Assembly: GCF_030445035.2 (NCBI RefSeq)
Contig: NC_080695.1
Location: forward strand, 1,730,545 to 1,794,544
Origin: Dasypus novemcinctus
Lineage: Eukaryota; Chordata; Mammalia; Cingulata; Dasypodidae
Length of the DNA: 64,000 bases
Reading direction: 5' to 3'
Program-made: the position numbers and the translations under genes
Notes under the pieces: generated by a model
What the model was told of the DNA's origin: nothing
The model's database searches: none
Seen by the model: the letters and a program-made list of their open reading frames with translations, nothing else
Part shown: one piece after another, positions 11,801 through 24,151 of the stretch
Layout: every line of letters begins with the position of its first letter
Numbering within the stretch: the first letter of the stretch is position 1

Positions 11801-13431
11801 GAAGGGGGTGGTGGTGAGAGAAGCCCCCGTGAGAAGAGGGGGCAGGGGCCAGGCCAGACAGGCCCCAGGCCCCGAGCTGGGGACCCCACCACCAACCACT
11901 AGGGCGTGGGCACAGGCAAGAGGGTGGCACGTGCCACACTGTGACCGAGGAGGGGCATGTGGACAGTGCCCGCACAGGCCACACAGGTCTGGCCCCCAGC
12001 CCCGTCCAAGTCCCCTCAGCCCCGTGCACCTGCTTGGCTGAGATGTGAGGCCTCCTGGGGGGCTTTAGGGGGTCCAGGGAGGGCAGTGACTGAGCCTGGG
12101 GCTCTCACTGGGGCCCTCACTTGGGGTTCTGCCCGCTCAGGAGCTGGGCTATCTTTTCCATCTCCTTCCCTGGCACCCCAGCTTTGCTGTCAACGCACCC
12201 TTATCTCCCCCGCGGGGGCAGGGCAGGCACCCCCAGCTCCCAGCTGCATGACCACAAGCCCCAGGCGACCTGCCCCAGCGGAAGCCCTACAGGCTGCCAC
12301 CGGCTGAGGCTCGGCCCAGTGCGCCCCTGTGACCCTCCCCGGCCTCTCTGGGAGAGGTCTGTCCCGGGCTCGGGGAACCCCTCCACCCGCCGTCCTCCTG
12401 GCACCACCTGGGGAGCCCTCAGGCAGGTGTGGGTCTGGGGCAAGGCCCAAGGTGTTAGCTGAGTGAGTGGGACGGACAGCTTGAGGAACCGAGACAGACA
12501 GGTGCAGAGGGCTGGGGGGGTTCTGCCCCCAGTGGGGGTCGTGCGGACGTGCCTCCAGAGCCCTGCGCTCTGGCTGAGGGCCCACTCAAGCTGTCCACGC
12601 GCTCGCCTTGACCCGGACTGCACTGGGGGTCGGAGGTGAAGGGCAGGGCCTGGAGCCGCTGCGCCTCTCCCCGCCGGCTCTGCCGAGCCAGGAGACTCGC
12701 AGGCCGGCGCCTGGACCCGGCTCTGCGCGGAAGGGGAACCGCGGGCAGCTTGCCTCAAACCTTGACCTTGGCCTGCTCGGCCGGGCCTGGCGCCCACCGC
12801 AAGGTCGCCCGGGAGAGCGCAGTCCGCAGCCCGGCTGCTCGGACCCAAGAGCCAATCGGCTGCCTTCCCGGGTGGCGTCCTCCGGGACCCCCACACACCG
12901 GGGCCGGCCCGCGTCGGCCCAGCAGGTGAGGCGGAAGCGCCCGGGAGCCGGCGGGGGCGGGATCCGCGCGCCCCGCCCCTCCGCACGCCCCGCCCCGGGC
13001 CAAGTGGCGCGGTCACCCGTAACCTCTCCCCAAGGTCACCCTCTGCGCCCCGCGGCCGTCGGAGGGGGAGGCCGCGGCTCACCTGGATGGGGGCCAGGGG
13101 CCCCGGCAGCTGCGCCCGCGGGGGCGGCGGGCGGCGGCGGCGGCGGCGCGGGGCTGCCGGCATTTCTGGAGCTCGCCGAGCCTGCTCTCCACCTGCTGCT
13201 GCGTGGGACCTGCGGGGCACCGGGCGCGTCAGCCGCCGGGCCGTCCCCGGGATCCCGGCGCGCGGAGCCCCGGATGGTCACGGCGCCCCGGGGCCGAGGG
13301 CCCCCCCGTGCGGGGCCGGGGCCGGCGGCGGACCCCGGCGGTGCAGCCCCCGGGCGCTCCCGCCCCCCGTCGCACCTGTGCGGCGCTGCGCGACCAGCTT
13401 GCTGGGGCCCCTTGGGTGATGGTGTGTACAT
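8875..13431 (-). CDS. MCRIP2: MCRIP2 (FAM195A), five coding exons; frame shift in exon 1
   Basis: Small MAPK-regulated corepressor-interacting protein 2; the family binds DDX6 and localises to stress granules. Exons: 13431-13376 (start MYT), 13209-13083 (QQQVESRLGELQKCR), 9549-9422 (GPRLVFNRVNGRR, EETYTLAHEENVRFVS-like), 9178-9077 (AWQQVEQQLDGSPAGESGP) and 8945-8875 (DFVPIDLDEWWAQQFLARI, then stop). The most conserved parts, LVFNRVNGRR and the DLDEWWAQQF tail, are intact, and exons 2-5 join in phase. Exon 1 is 56 nt where the human exon, as I recall it, is 52 nt. The excess is one AC and two C additions in short repeats and puts the ATG out of frame with exon 2. I regard this as probable sequence error, with a different start as the alternative. 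Intron 2 contains the assembly gap. In humans MCRIP2 also precedes WDR90 in tandem. Confidence 0.92.
10979..11478. other. Assembly gap (500 N)
   Basis: Exactly 500 undetermined bases in MCRIP2 intron 2. The 51 bp before it (10927-10977) recur just after it (11499-11548) with one base fewer, so the two contig ends probably overlap. Confidence 0.98.
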
Positions 13432-13900
13432 GGCGCGCAGGCTGCCCACGCGCTCGCTCGGACGCACGCCCGCCTCCCGCCCGCGGCCAGACTCCCGCGC
13501 CCTCCTGCCCGGCTCGCGGTCGGCGGGCGCGGAGGGCGCGGCCCCCTTTAACGGGCGGCGGGGCACGGGGGGGGCGGGCCCGCTACACGCCCCCCGCCCT
13601 TAAAGGGGCCGCGCGGCTCGGGCCGCCGGGAGGCGGGGGAGCGGGCGGTGGAGTGGGTGGGGCCCGGGCCGGGCTGTGCGCGCGCGTGCGCGGGGCGGGG
13701 CGGCGCCCTGGCGACCCCGCGCGGGCGGCCTCCCGCGTGGCCCCGGGGCCGTGGGGCTCCTCCGGCGCCGGGAGCCGGCGAGCCTGGGCGCAGCAGCGCA
13801 CGTGGGCCCAGCTGGCCCCTGCAGCCCGGCGGGCGTGGCCAGGTTTGGCCCTGGGAGCCCGACTGGCCCACCCTTGGGAGGCAATGAGCGTGACCCTGGG
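12900..13900 (-). promoter_or_regulatory. CpG island over the MCRIP2 5' end
   Basis: Very CpG-dense sequence covering MCRIP2 exons 1 and 2 and about 450 bp upstream, with GC-box-like elements (ccccgcccct, ggggcggggc) and no TATA box. Boundaries are by eye. Confidence 0.6.
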
Positions 13901-15690
13901 CCGGGGCTGTCGGTGTCCAGACCCCGAGGCAGTGGGCAGAGGTGACCCCTAATATTTGGTAGGGCTTCGGCCCAGGTGCCCGGGCCAGCGTGAGGGGCGT
14001 CAGCAAGAGAAAGGGGGGCTGGGCAGAGGAAAGGGCCGCCCTCCCGTGAACGCCCTTGGGTGTGTGCAGGACTGCCTTCACCCAGGCCTTCCCCCCAGCT
14101 CCATCTGGGGGGGACCTGAAGGAGAGAGGATGGAGAGAGCTGCTTCCCCCACCGGCCGCAGGCCAGGGCCTGCGAGCTCCAGGAGGGGCCAGGAGGTGAA
14201 GGGGCCCTGCTCGAGCCAGGGAGGCGCAGGCCCGGGACAGCCCCCAAGCCCCAGGCTGGCCATCGGGAGGGCCTCCCAGGGCACTGCTCTCCAGGCCGCC
14301 CGGGGTCCTCTGGCCGAGCTGAGTCCCTAGTAAAACACCCAGCCAAAAATGGCCCGCAGCCCTGGACCCCCCCTGACCCTGACCGGTCATCACAGAGGCT
14401 CTGGGGCTCGGGGCTGCGGGACTGACAAACGCCTGGGGCATCCTCAGCACACAGCCGCCAGTGGGTCCCAGCGCCAAGCCAGCTCCCTCTGCTCCCCCCC
14501 TGTCAAAGCGGGGTCTGAAGCCCCCAAGCAGGCAGGGTGGGTGGAGGCTCCCCAAGGCAGGAGTGGGAGCAGGTCGGCCCAGCAGGACGCAGAGTGCCTG
14601 ACCTGGGGAGGGACGGGGGGGCTCCTGGGGGGTCAGGCGGGGCTGCCCTAGCCCCTCCCACTGTGCGGGCAATGGGGGACCCTGGGGTGGCAACCCCTGC
14701 CTGCCCCGGGGAGTGGAGCCTGGCCTTCCCCTCCCGGCACCTCCGCCCCCGCCCCCTCGGCTACATCCTGTCCCTAAGCAAGGCCGTCGGGCGTGGGGAC
14801 GCACCAAGGGCTGGGACCCGAGAAGAGAGGGGAGCCCTGAGCAGATGGGGAGGGGGCTGCCCAGCTCCCCAGACAAGCACTGGGGGAGAGGCACTGCTGG
14901 GGTGCAGGGGGCCCTCAAGCAGCCCTCCTCCAGGCAGGACCTCACGGTCCAGCTGCACCCTCACTGGCCCCCCTGCACCCCAGCGGTGCCCCCCCCCCAG
15001 CCAGCGTCAGCCCATCGCTCCTTCAAGGCCGACTTGGTCCTGCGTCATCCGCACAGCCGGCCCTTTAACCGCTCACCGCGGCCTTGAGCTGCCGGTGAAG
15101 GTCCCCTGCTCAGTCACTCACGCCCTGGGGGCATGGACAGATGGCCATCACCCCACAGAGCTCCCAGCCCTGCGAGGGACAGGCTGTCCTGCCAAGGAAC
15201 AGAGCGGCGAGGCTGGGGCCCGCGGCCCGCGGCAGGCAGGCTGGCCGAGGCAGCCGCGGCTGGCAAGGCCCTGGGCGCGCTGGAGGCCGCGGTGGGGGCC
15301 GCAAGCTGAGGCGCACCTGCGCCCAGCATGGCGTCGCTCGTGAGGAGGGGAAGGAGGGGGTATCACGGGCCGTGCCTTGGCCTAAACCCTCTGGAAACCA
15401 AGGCCGTGAGCCTGCTGGAAGGTTCCAGCCCTCTGAGGACAAAGGTGGGGGCCACAGGCCCTAGAAGGGGCTTCCAGGGAGGGGCAGAGGGCAGGTGTGG
15501 CGAGAGGGCCATGGCAGAGGGGCCCGTGGTGGGGCACAGTAAGGGACCAGATCTGGGGAGCCCATGGAGGAGGGGGCAGGGGGGCCCCTGGTATCTGCCA
15601 GGGGGCCCTACGTGCGCGCGCCCCCGCCCCGGCCTCAGGACACTGCCTGCTGAGGCTGTGGATGAGGTCTTATTACCCAGCAAAAGCAGA
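13901..15690. other. Intergenic stretch without a recognised gene
   Basis: GC-rich unique-looking sequence between the MCRIP2 CpG island and an AT-rich repeat block. I see no conserved protein, no structured RNA and no clear repeat. Open frames here have no familiar domain and are typical of stop-poor GC-rich DNA. Confidence 0.55.
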
Positions 15691-15759
15691 TTCTTTAATC
15701 CTGGTGCTTCTTTTTTTCTTTTTTTACTTTTTAAATCAACTTTATTTCTAACTACTAAT

Positions 15760-16590
15760 AACAGACAACTGGAAACCGTATGTTGAATTCCCTTTATGGC
15801 AACATTAAAAAATATAAAATGCTTAAGAGTAAATGAAACAAAAGCTGTGCAAGACTTCTATGTGAAAACTAGGAAACAATGCTGAGAGACATTTTAAAAG
15901 AAAATAAGTAAATATACTATGTTCATGGATTTGGAAACTCAGTATGTTAAGAAGTTAATTCTGGGAAGCGGACTTGGCCCAGTAGTTAGGGCATCAGCCT
16001 ACCACATGGGAGGTCTGCGGTTCAAACCCCGGGCCTCCTTGACCCATGTGAAGCTGGCCCATGCGCAGTGCTGACATGCACAAGGAGCGCCCTGCCATGC
16101 AGGGCTGTCCCCCGTGTAGGGGAGCCCCACACGCAAGGAGTGTGCCCCATAAGGAGAGCCGCCCAGCGCGAAAGAAAGTTTAGCCTGCCCAGGAATGGCG
16201 CCGCCCACACAGAGAGCTGACACAACATGATGCAACAAAAAGAAACACAAATTCCTGTACTGCTGACAACAACAGAAGTGGACAAAGAACAGACAACCGG
16301 AGGAGAGGGGGGATAAATAAATAAATAGATAAATCTTTTTAAAAAAAAGTTAATTCTTCCTAAATTGTTCTATAATGTCAGTGCACTTCCAATAAGAATT
16401 CTAGTAGGTTTTTAAAAAGTATGAATTGACAAGCTGATTCTCTGAAATTTATATGAAAATACAAAGGACCCAGAATAGCTGAAATAATCTTAAAATTCAT
16501 GCTATCTGATTTTGGAAATGGTGTGGTATCGGCACACATAAAACAAAGTGTCTAGAAATAGACCCATACATATACAGTTCAGGTGATTCT
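15760..16590 (+). mobile_element. L1 ORF2-derived fragment, split by a SINE
   Basis: Degenerate L1 ORF2-like sequence on the plus strand. Typical stretches are gttcatggatttggaaactc before the inserted SINE and acaaaggacccagaatagct after it. Stops in all frames show a dead copy. It resumes near 17455 after an insertion of other AT-rich repeat sequence. The subfamily cannot be set by eye. Confidence 0.7.
15963..16346 (+). mobile_element. DAS-type tRNA-derived SINE (armadillo)
   Basis: Full-length-looking SINE starting gggaagcggacttggcccag, with a tRNA-like head (A-box-like ggcccagtagttagg, B-box-like ggttcaaacccc), a body with ccgcccagcgcgaaag and an ataaataaata/A-rich tail. It is flanked by an 11-bp target-site duplication, aagttaattct, at 15952-15962 and 16347-16357, and lies inside the L1 fragment. 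Confidence 0.92.
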
Positions 16591-17454
16591 GAAAACTATT
16601 TATTGTGCAATAATTTCAAATTTCCAAAATAATTATAAAAATAATACAAAACCCTTGCAAAGAACTCCCAACATACTCCTCTCCCCCAGTTACCCAGATC
16701 TAACTCTTAACATTTTGCCACATTTGCCCTATCATTCTATCCATCCATCCACCTATTTATCTAATTTAGAATAGGCTGTATGCCACATGCTCCTTGAACA
16801 CTTAATTATCATGTACATTTCCTAAGGATAAGGATATTCATTTATGTAACCACTTTAAATACAGGCATCAAGTTCAAGAAATTTAACATTCATAGAAAGC
16901 ATACAGTCGATATTCCAAGTTTTTCAATGTCCCAATAATGTCCTTTTGGGCCTTTTCCATTATTAGATCTACTCCAGGATGGTGTGTGGCATTTGAGTGT
17001 CATTGTCTTTTTTTTTTCTGCACGGGGCAGCACTCCTTATGCGGTGCACTCCTTGCGCTTGGGGCTCCCCTACGTGGGGGACACCCCTGTGTGGCACAGC
17101 ACTCCTTGCCCGTATCAGCACCGCATGTGGACCAGTTCATCACACAGGCCAGAAGGCCCTGGATTTGAACCCTGGACCTCCCATGAGGTAGGGGGACGCT
17201 CTATCTGTTGAGCCAAATCCACTTCCCTCATTGTCTCTTTAGTTTCTCTTTTTTTTAATGGTGGAAACTTATATACAATATAACTCTCACAAGCAAACAA
17301 TTCAGTGGAGTCAACCCCCTTTGCAATGTGCTGCCCTCACCACCATCCATTCCCAGGGCTTTCCCACCACTCCAAGCAGAAACCCTGGACTCTTCACACA
17401 TTAACTGCTCATTCTTCCTGTCCCCTCCCTGGTAATCTGTACTCAACGTTCTGT
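16591..17454. other. Old AT-rich interspersed repeat sequence, family not set
   Basis: AT-rich DNA separating two parts of an L1 ORF2 fragment; it resembles old mammalian interspersed-repeat consensus segments (cccaataatgtccttt, taacattttgccacattt). I cannot name the family. It is interrupted by a reversed SINE at 17009-17227. No gene is seen. Confidence 0.4.
17009..17227 (-). mobile_element. DAS-type SINE, 5' part plus A tail, reversed
   Basis: Reverse copy of the same SINE: poly-T at its left end, then the complement of the body, ending with the complement of ggaagtggatttggctcaac near 17225. Target-site duplication tcattgtct at 17000-17008 and 17228-17236. Confidence 0.88.
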
Positions 17455-17630
17455 CACTGTATTGATCAATTGATTTTTGACCAAATATCAGTATGCAATT
17501 TAATGGGTAAAGAGCAGCCTTTCCAACAAAAGGTGCCAGAACAACTTGATATCCATAAGCAGAAAAAATATGAATCTTGACTCACTCTTCACACAACACA
17601 CAAAAATTTACTCAAGATGGATTGCTCTCC
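17455..17630 (+). mobile_element. L1 ORF2-derived fragment, continuation
   Basis: Sequence beginning attgatcaattgatttttga and continuing through ggtgccagaacaac matches the ORF2 segment expected just downstream of the 16590 break, so it is probably the same old L1 insertion. Confidence 0.55.
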
Positions 17631-18428
17631 TGATGTGTCCTTAAAGCCAGTTCCTGAGACACCAGCGTTTCAAAGCAAGAGAGGGTATTCGCTGCTCAAG
17701 CAATGGAGCACAGTAGCCTCCTGACCCAAGACTGCCTCCTGGAGCTGCAGAAAACCTAGTATTTGATGACCCTGGGGTACTAATGAACAAGTGGGTGGAG
17801 CTGGACACAGGTTCCTTCCTTAATAAACATTAAGGCGGACCCCAAAGCAGGGGGCGTGACAAAGTTCCATATTCAGAGGTGCTGAGACAGGAGAGTGGAG
17901 AGTAGAAGTCAGTCACGAGGTTTTCCACGTGGCTATTAAACAGCAGGTGGACAGGTCACTAAGCAAAGGTATACACAAGGGTTAGCCTCCTCACCTGTCA
18001 GCCGGGGGAGCTCCGCGTGGAATTTCCACGGCAAAGGTCAGCGTCCACCAGGGTGGGTAAGTCCACAGGAACCATTACGCCGTCCGTAACGGAAAGGCAT
18101 CTCCCCAAAGGCGAGGGAGCCTAATGATTTGTTAATTCCTAACCTTCCGTTACAGCCCGATCCAAGCAGCGTGGGACTCGAGGCCAGGGGTCAGGCAGGC
18201 CTGTGTCCGCAGCCCCGTACAAGGGCAGGACAGCGTCGCAGGCACGGCCTCCCGCGGGGACACGAGCCCGCGCTGGCCCCGCGGTTTCCACGGCTGCAGG
18301 CGGTCAGCCCGCACCACTCGCCCCCCGCGGGGCAGACCTAGGCGGCACTGCGCATGCGCAGTGGCCCCGCCCCTCACAGCCGGCTGCGTCACAGTCTCCT
18401 AGGTGCCGGGCGGCCCCAGTCCCCAACC
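17631..18428. other. Spacer upstream of the tRNA gene
   Basis: No coding gene recognised. The last 250 bp become CpG-rich toward the tRNA and METTL26. A plus-strand aataaa at 17822 has no gene attached to it. Confidence 0.4.
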
Positions 18429-18499
18429 GCGCCGCTGGTGTAGTGGTATCATGCAAGATTCCCATTCTTGCGACCCGGGTTCGATTCCCGGGCGGCGCA
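18429..18499 (+). tRNA. tRNA-Gly (anticodon CCC)
   Basis: 71-nt cloverleaf. The seven-base acceptor stem is GCGCCGC paired with GCGGCGC, with discriminator A at 18499. The anticodon stem CAAGA/TCTTG encloses loop TTCCCAT, giving CCC. The T stem is CCGGG/CCCGG around loop TTCGATT. A-box TGGTGTAGTGG and B-box GGTTCGATTCC are intact and there is no intron. It reads GGG glycine codons. A tRNA-Gly-CCC gene sits at the same place near METTL26 in human, so this is a conserved functional locus and not a SINE head. Confidence 0.97.
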
Positions 18500-18505
18500 T
18501 ACTTC

Positions 18506-18509
18506 TTTT
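18506..18509 (+). terminator. RNA polymerase III terminator of the tRNA gene
   Basis: TTTT run starting 7 nt past the tRNA 3' end, the usual Pol III stop. Confidence 0.85.
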
Positions 18510-18770
18510 ATTTCTCTCCTATCTCAACATCCAACTCACTTCAACCGCAGAGTAGAGAAAAGGAAACAAAACCGGAAACCACGGGAAGCATCCGTCCCGC
18601 CCCAGCCCCAGTGGCGAGGTGCCCTGCGGCGCCCCGTAATGTCCCCCAACTTCCGCGGGGTACCTCGCGAACGGGACCCCGGACGCACAGGCAGCTTCAG
18701 AGAGTGACAAGCGCCATGTGGACACTAGGACGGGCCTGGGCGATGGGAGCCCTAGCTCCGGGTCGCCTGA

Positions 18771-21332
<2,562 letters not shown>

Positions 21333-21338
21333 TTTATT
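21333..21338 (-). terminator. WFIKKN1 polyadenylation signal (putative)
   Basis: AATAAA on the minus strand only 15 bp past the WFIKKN1 stop (21355-21353), which would mean a very short 3' UTR. Confidence 0.55.
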
Positions 21339-21352
21339 CGCGGCCGCGCGGG

Positions 21353-23510
21353 CTAGTCCTGGAAGCGGTTGAGCAGCTCGCAGGCCTTCTTCTCGAGCAG
21401 CTCGGAGATCTTGCGGACGCGCTTCTCGCTGGCGGCGCGCACGTAGCTGCCCGCGTCCAGCACGGCCCACGCCGTCACGCACCTCGCCCATGAGCACGAG
21501 CGGCCCGTCGCCGGCCGTCACGTTGGGGGCACGGGCAGGCCCAGTCCACGCCGTGCAGCGTCACCTCCAGGTAGCGCGTGCCGAAGAACTTGAGGCCCAT
21601 CTTGTCGTCCTTGAGCACGTCGTCGAGGGCCACGCGCGCGATGCCGCCGCCGCCGGCGCCCGCGGGCTCCTCCAGCACCTCGGTGAGGCGGCCCACGATG
21701 GCGAAGTCGCTGCGGCACAGGCTGAGCGCCAGCTTGCTCTTGAGGCGGCAGGCGCGGCAGGGCGGCGCGCGCGCGGCGCGGGGCAGGCGGCCTCGCAGCG
21801 CGCGCGGCTCTCGAAGTTGTTGCCGTTGCCGTCGCAGCCGCCGAAGACGAAGGCGTGGCAGCGGCGCAGCAGCGGGCTGTAGGCCCAGCGCGGCTGCCAG
21901 CGCTCGCAGGGGCCCTGCACGGCGGGCAGCGCGCACGCGTCGCCGGCGCCGCGCGCGCACGCCTGCTGGCACGCCTCGTAGGTGGCGAAGCCGCCGCGCG
22001 CGCACCCGCGGGCCGGGAAGGCGCGGCAGGCGCCGCGCTGCGGGTCGAGGTGCCAGTGCACGCGGGCGGCGGCGGGCGCGGCGCAGGCCGGGGCGGCGGG
22101 GCGCGCGGAGGCACTCGGCCGGGCCCGGGGTCCCGGGCGGCTCGCGCGGCACCACCGACAGCGGGAAGTCGGCGCGCAGCAGGCCGGCGGCGTTGCGGGC
22201 CGTGCAGGTGTAGACGCCGGCGTCCTCGGGCCGCGCGTTGTACAGCACCAGCTGCCCGAAGCTGGTGACCGCCACGTTGCCGTACATCTGGTCGGGCCGC
22301 ATGATGAGGCTCTCGCGCTGCTCGCTCTGCTTCTCCCAGGTGACGGCGGGCGGCGGGCGGCCGCCCACGGCGCAGTGCAGGCTGGCGGTGCCCGCCGACC
22401 GGCACGGCCTGCGGCGCGGGGCTGCGGTAGAGGGCGGGCGGCGCCGGGCGGGCGGCGCCGGGCGTGGGGCGCGCGGGGGGCCCGGGGCTGCTGGGCGGCG
22501 CCCCGAGCACGTGCTTGCAGGGCACCACGTGGAGGCGGCGGCCGCGCAGGCAGGCCTCGGCGTCCATGTAGCAGCGGTTGTAGTAGGTGAGGCCGTCCGA
22601 GGCGCAGGTGAAGGCGGGCTCCTTGCCGCAGCGGGTCGCGGCAGCGGCACACGGGCTGCCCGTCCCACAGGTCGCAGGTGGAGCCCTGCTGCGCGCCACG
22701 CGAAGCCCTCGCAGGAGGCGGCTGGCGCGGGTGTGGCCGGGCCCCCCGGGGCGAAGCGCGCGGCCACGCAGCTCCGCAGCCCGCACACGTTGGGGCAGCA
22801 CTTCTCCGCGGCCGCACAGTCCTGGGGGGCGGGAGGCGGCTCAGTGTGCGTCCGGCGTCCAGCTGCCCCCGGGGCCCGCTGCTCTTCTGACGCACCCAGT
22901 GGCCGTCGCAGCCCCCTCCCCTGCTAGGCTCGCCCGCGTGGGGCGCCAGCGGCGGGTTCTGTGGTCTGAGGCGCTGGAGCCCCTCACCGAGGCCGAGGAG
23001 GCGCCCGCCCGCCCGCAGCTCCCGCCCCCACGGACAGGACTGGCCTGCTGGCGCGGACAGTCCCCGGGAGGGGCGCGCCACAGACCCCCGTCCCCGGGGC
23101 CGAGGGAAGAGCGGGAGCCCATCAGGCGGTGGTGTTGGATGGGGCAGCAGAGCAGGCCCCGGCGTGCAGCTCCGCAGATCTGGCGAGCCTGAGAAGCGGG
23201 GTTGGGGGCACCCTCGGGGCAAGCCGGGGGGGGACGATGTGCCACACTGGGAGGGGGTCCGGGGCTCTGGGTGATGCAGGCTCCTCCCGCCGCCCGCCTG
23301 AGCCCCCAGTCTCCCCGTGCCCCCGCACCCCGGGCTCACCTGGTCCCCGAGGCACTCGCGCTCACAGGTGCTCTGGGCGTCCACCCACAGGTTGGGGCTG
23401 AGCTGGTTGGGGCACACCCCTGGGGGGCTGCGGGGCTCCCGCAACAGGCACGCGCCCGAGGCCAACACGGCGGCCAGGAGAGGCAGCAGGAGGGGCCGCA
23501 GGGCCGGCAT
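21353..23510 (-). CDS. WFIKKN1: WFIKKN1, two exons, with about seven frame shifts in exon 2
   Basis: Secreted multidomain inhibitor that binds pro-myostatin/GDF8 and GDF11. Exon 1 (23510-23340) encodes a signal peptide (MPALRPLLLPLLAAVLASGA) and the start of the WAP domain (CPNQLSPNLWVDAQSTCERE). Exon 2 (22821-21353) carries, in order, the rest of WAP (CCPNVCGLRSC), the follistatin/Kazal module (CDLWDGQPVCRCRD, FTCASDGLTYYNRCYMDAEA), the Ig domain (GTASLHCAVGG to YTCTARNAAG), Kunitz segments (FPARGCARGGFATYEACQQA; YSPLLRRCHAFVFGGCDGNG) and the NTR domain (CRACRLKSKLALSLCRSDFA), ending LLNRFQD. The frame changes near 22690, 22640, 22395, 22105, 21775, 21530 and 21471. Those I resolved are one-base additions in short C or G runs. 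Domain cysteines survive in alternating frames, so I favour consensus errors over pseudogenisation. Confidence 0.9.
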
Positions 23511-24145
23511 GGGGCCCGCCCAGGAGGGGCTCCTCCTGCCACACCGTGCCCCCCACCCCCGCAGAGGTGCCGTCCCGTCTCCCCGGTGCAAGGACCTGGC
23601 GGGCCCGGGGCTCTCCGCCAGCCCGCCTGCCCACCCTGGGACCGCGCGGCTCGGGCCGCTCTGTTCCTGTCCAGCCGGCTGGCCCCAACCCGGGGCGGAG
23701 CGGGAGGCCCAACGCAAGAGCCACTGGCGGCAGCGGGCCACCGAGGGGCGGAGGAGGAGGAGGGGCCCTGAAACCCGAGCCCCTTGCCCAGCGCGGGACT
23801 TAGGGAGTGGAGGGGCCTCAGGACCCTTCTCAACAGGGATCAAAGCCCTCGTCGCAGACCCGCCCCGGCGCCTGGACTGGGGAGGTGGGGGCAGGGCAAG
23901 CAGTGGCGACGGCGGTCAGTGGCCCCACCGGTGGGAGGTACAGCTGACCACTGCCCAGGCGCTCCGATGTTCCCCTCGGTCCCCTTCTCAGTCTTGGGGT
24001 GGAATTGGAGCCCTTTCCTCCAGTGGTCAGTGCCCAGCTCGCCCTGCCCAGGGCTCTGCAGTACAAGGGCCAAGCAGGGCTGCCCCGAGCACCTGAGCCG
24101 CAGCCTGTGCCCCTGGGAACCAGGAGCTGAACAGGTAGTTGCATA
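23511..24145. other. Spacer between WFIKKN1 5' end and RAB40C 3' end
   Basis: No gene recognised. GC-rich, without a TATA box near 23510; it presumably contains the WFIKKN1 promoter. Confidence 0.45.
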
Positions 24146-24151
24146 TTTATT
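24146..24151 (-). terminator. RAB40C polyadenylation signal
   Basis: AATAAA on the minus strand, about 1.9 kb past the RAB40C stop codon, which fits the long 3' UTR I recall for this gene in human. Confidence 0.6.

Noticed and set aside
15999-16285. Cys-rich minus-strand frames (83-87 codons), also seen at 41212-41617 and 30871-31221
   Set aside because: Antisense reading of DAS SINEs; the same peptide recurs at each SINE copy.
21353-23510. Calling WFIKKN1 a pseudogene
   Set aside because: Conserved domains continue in alternating frames and the changes are biased to short-run insertions, which fits sequence error better than decay. Kept as CDS with a note.
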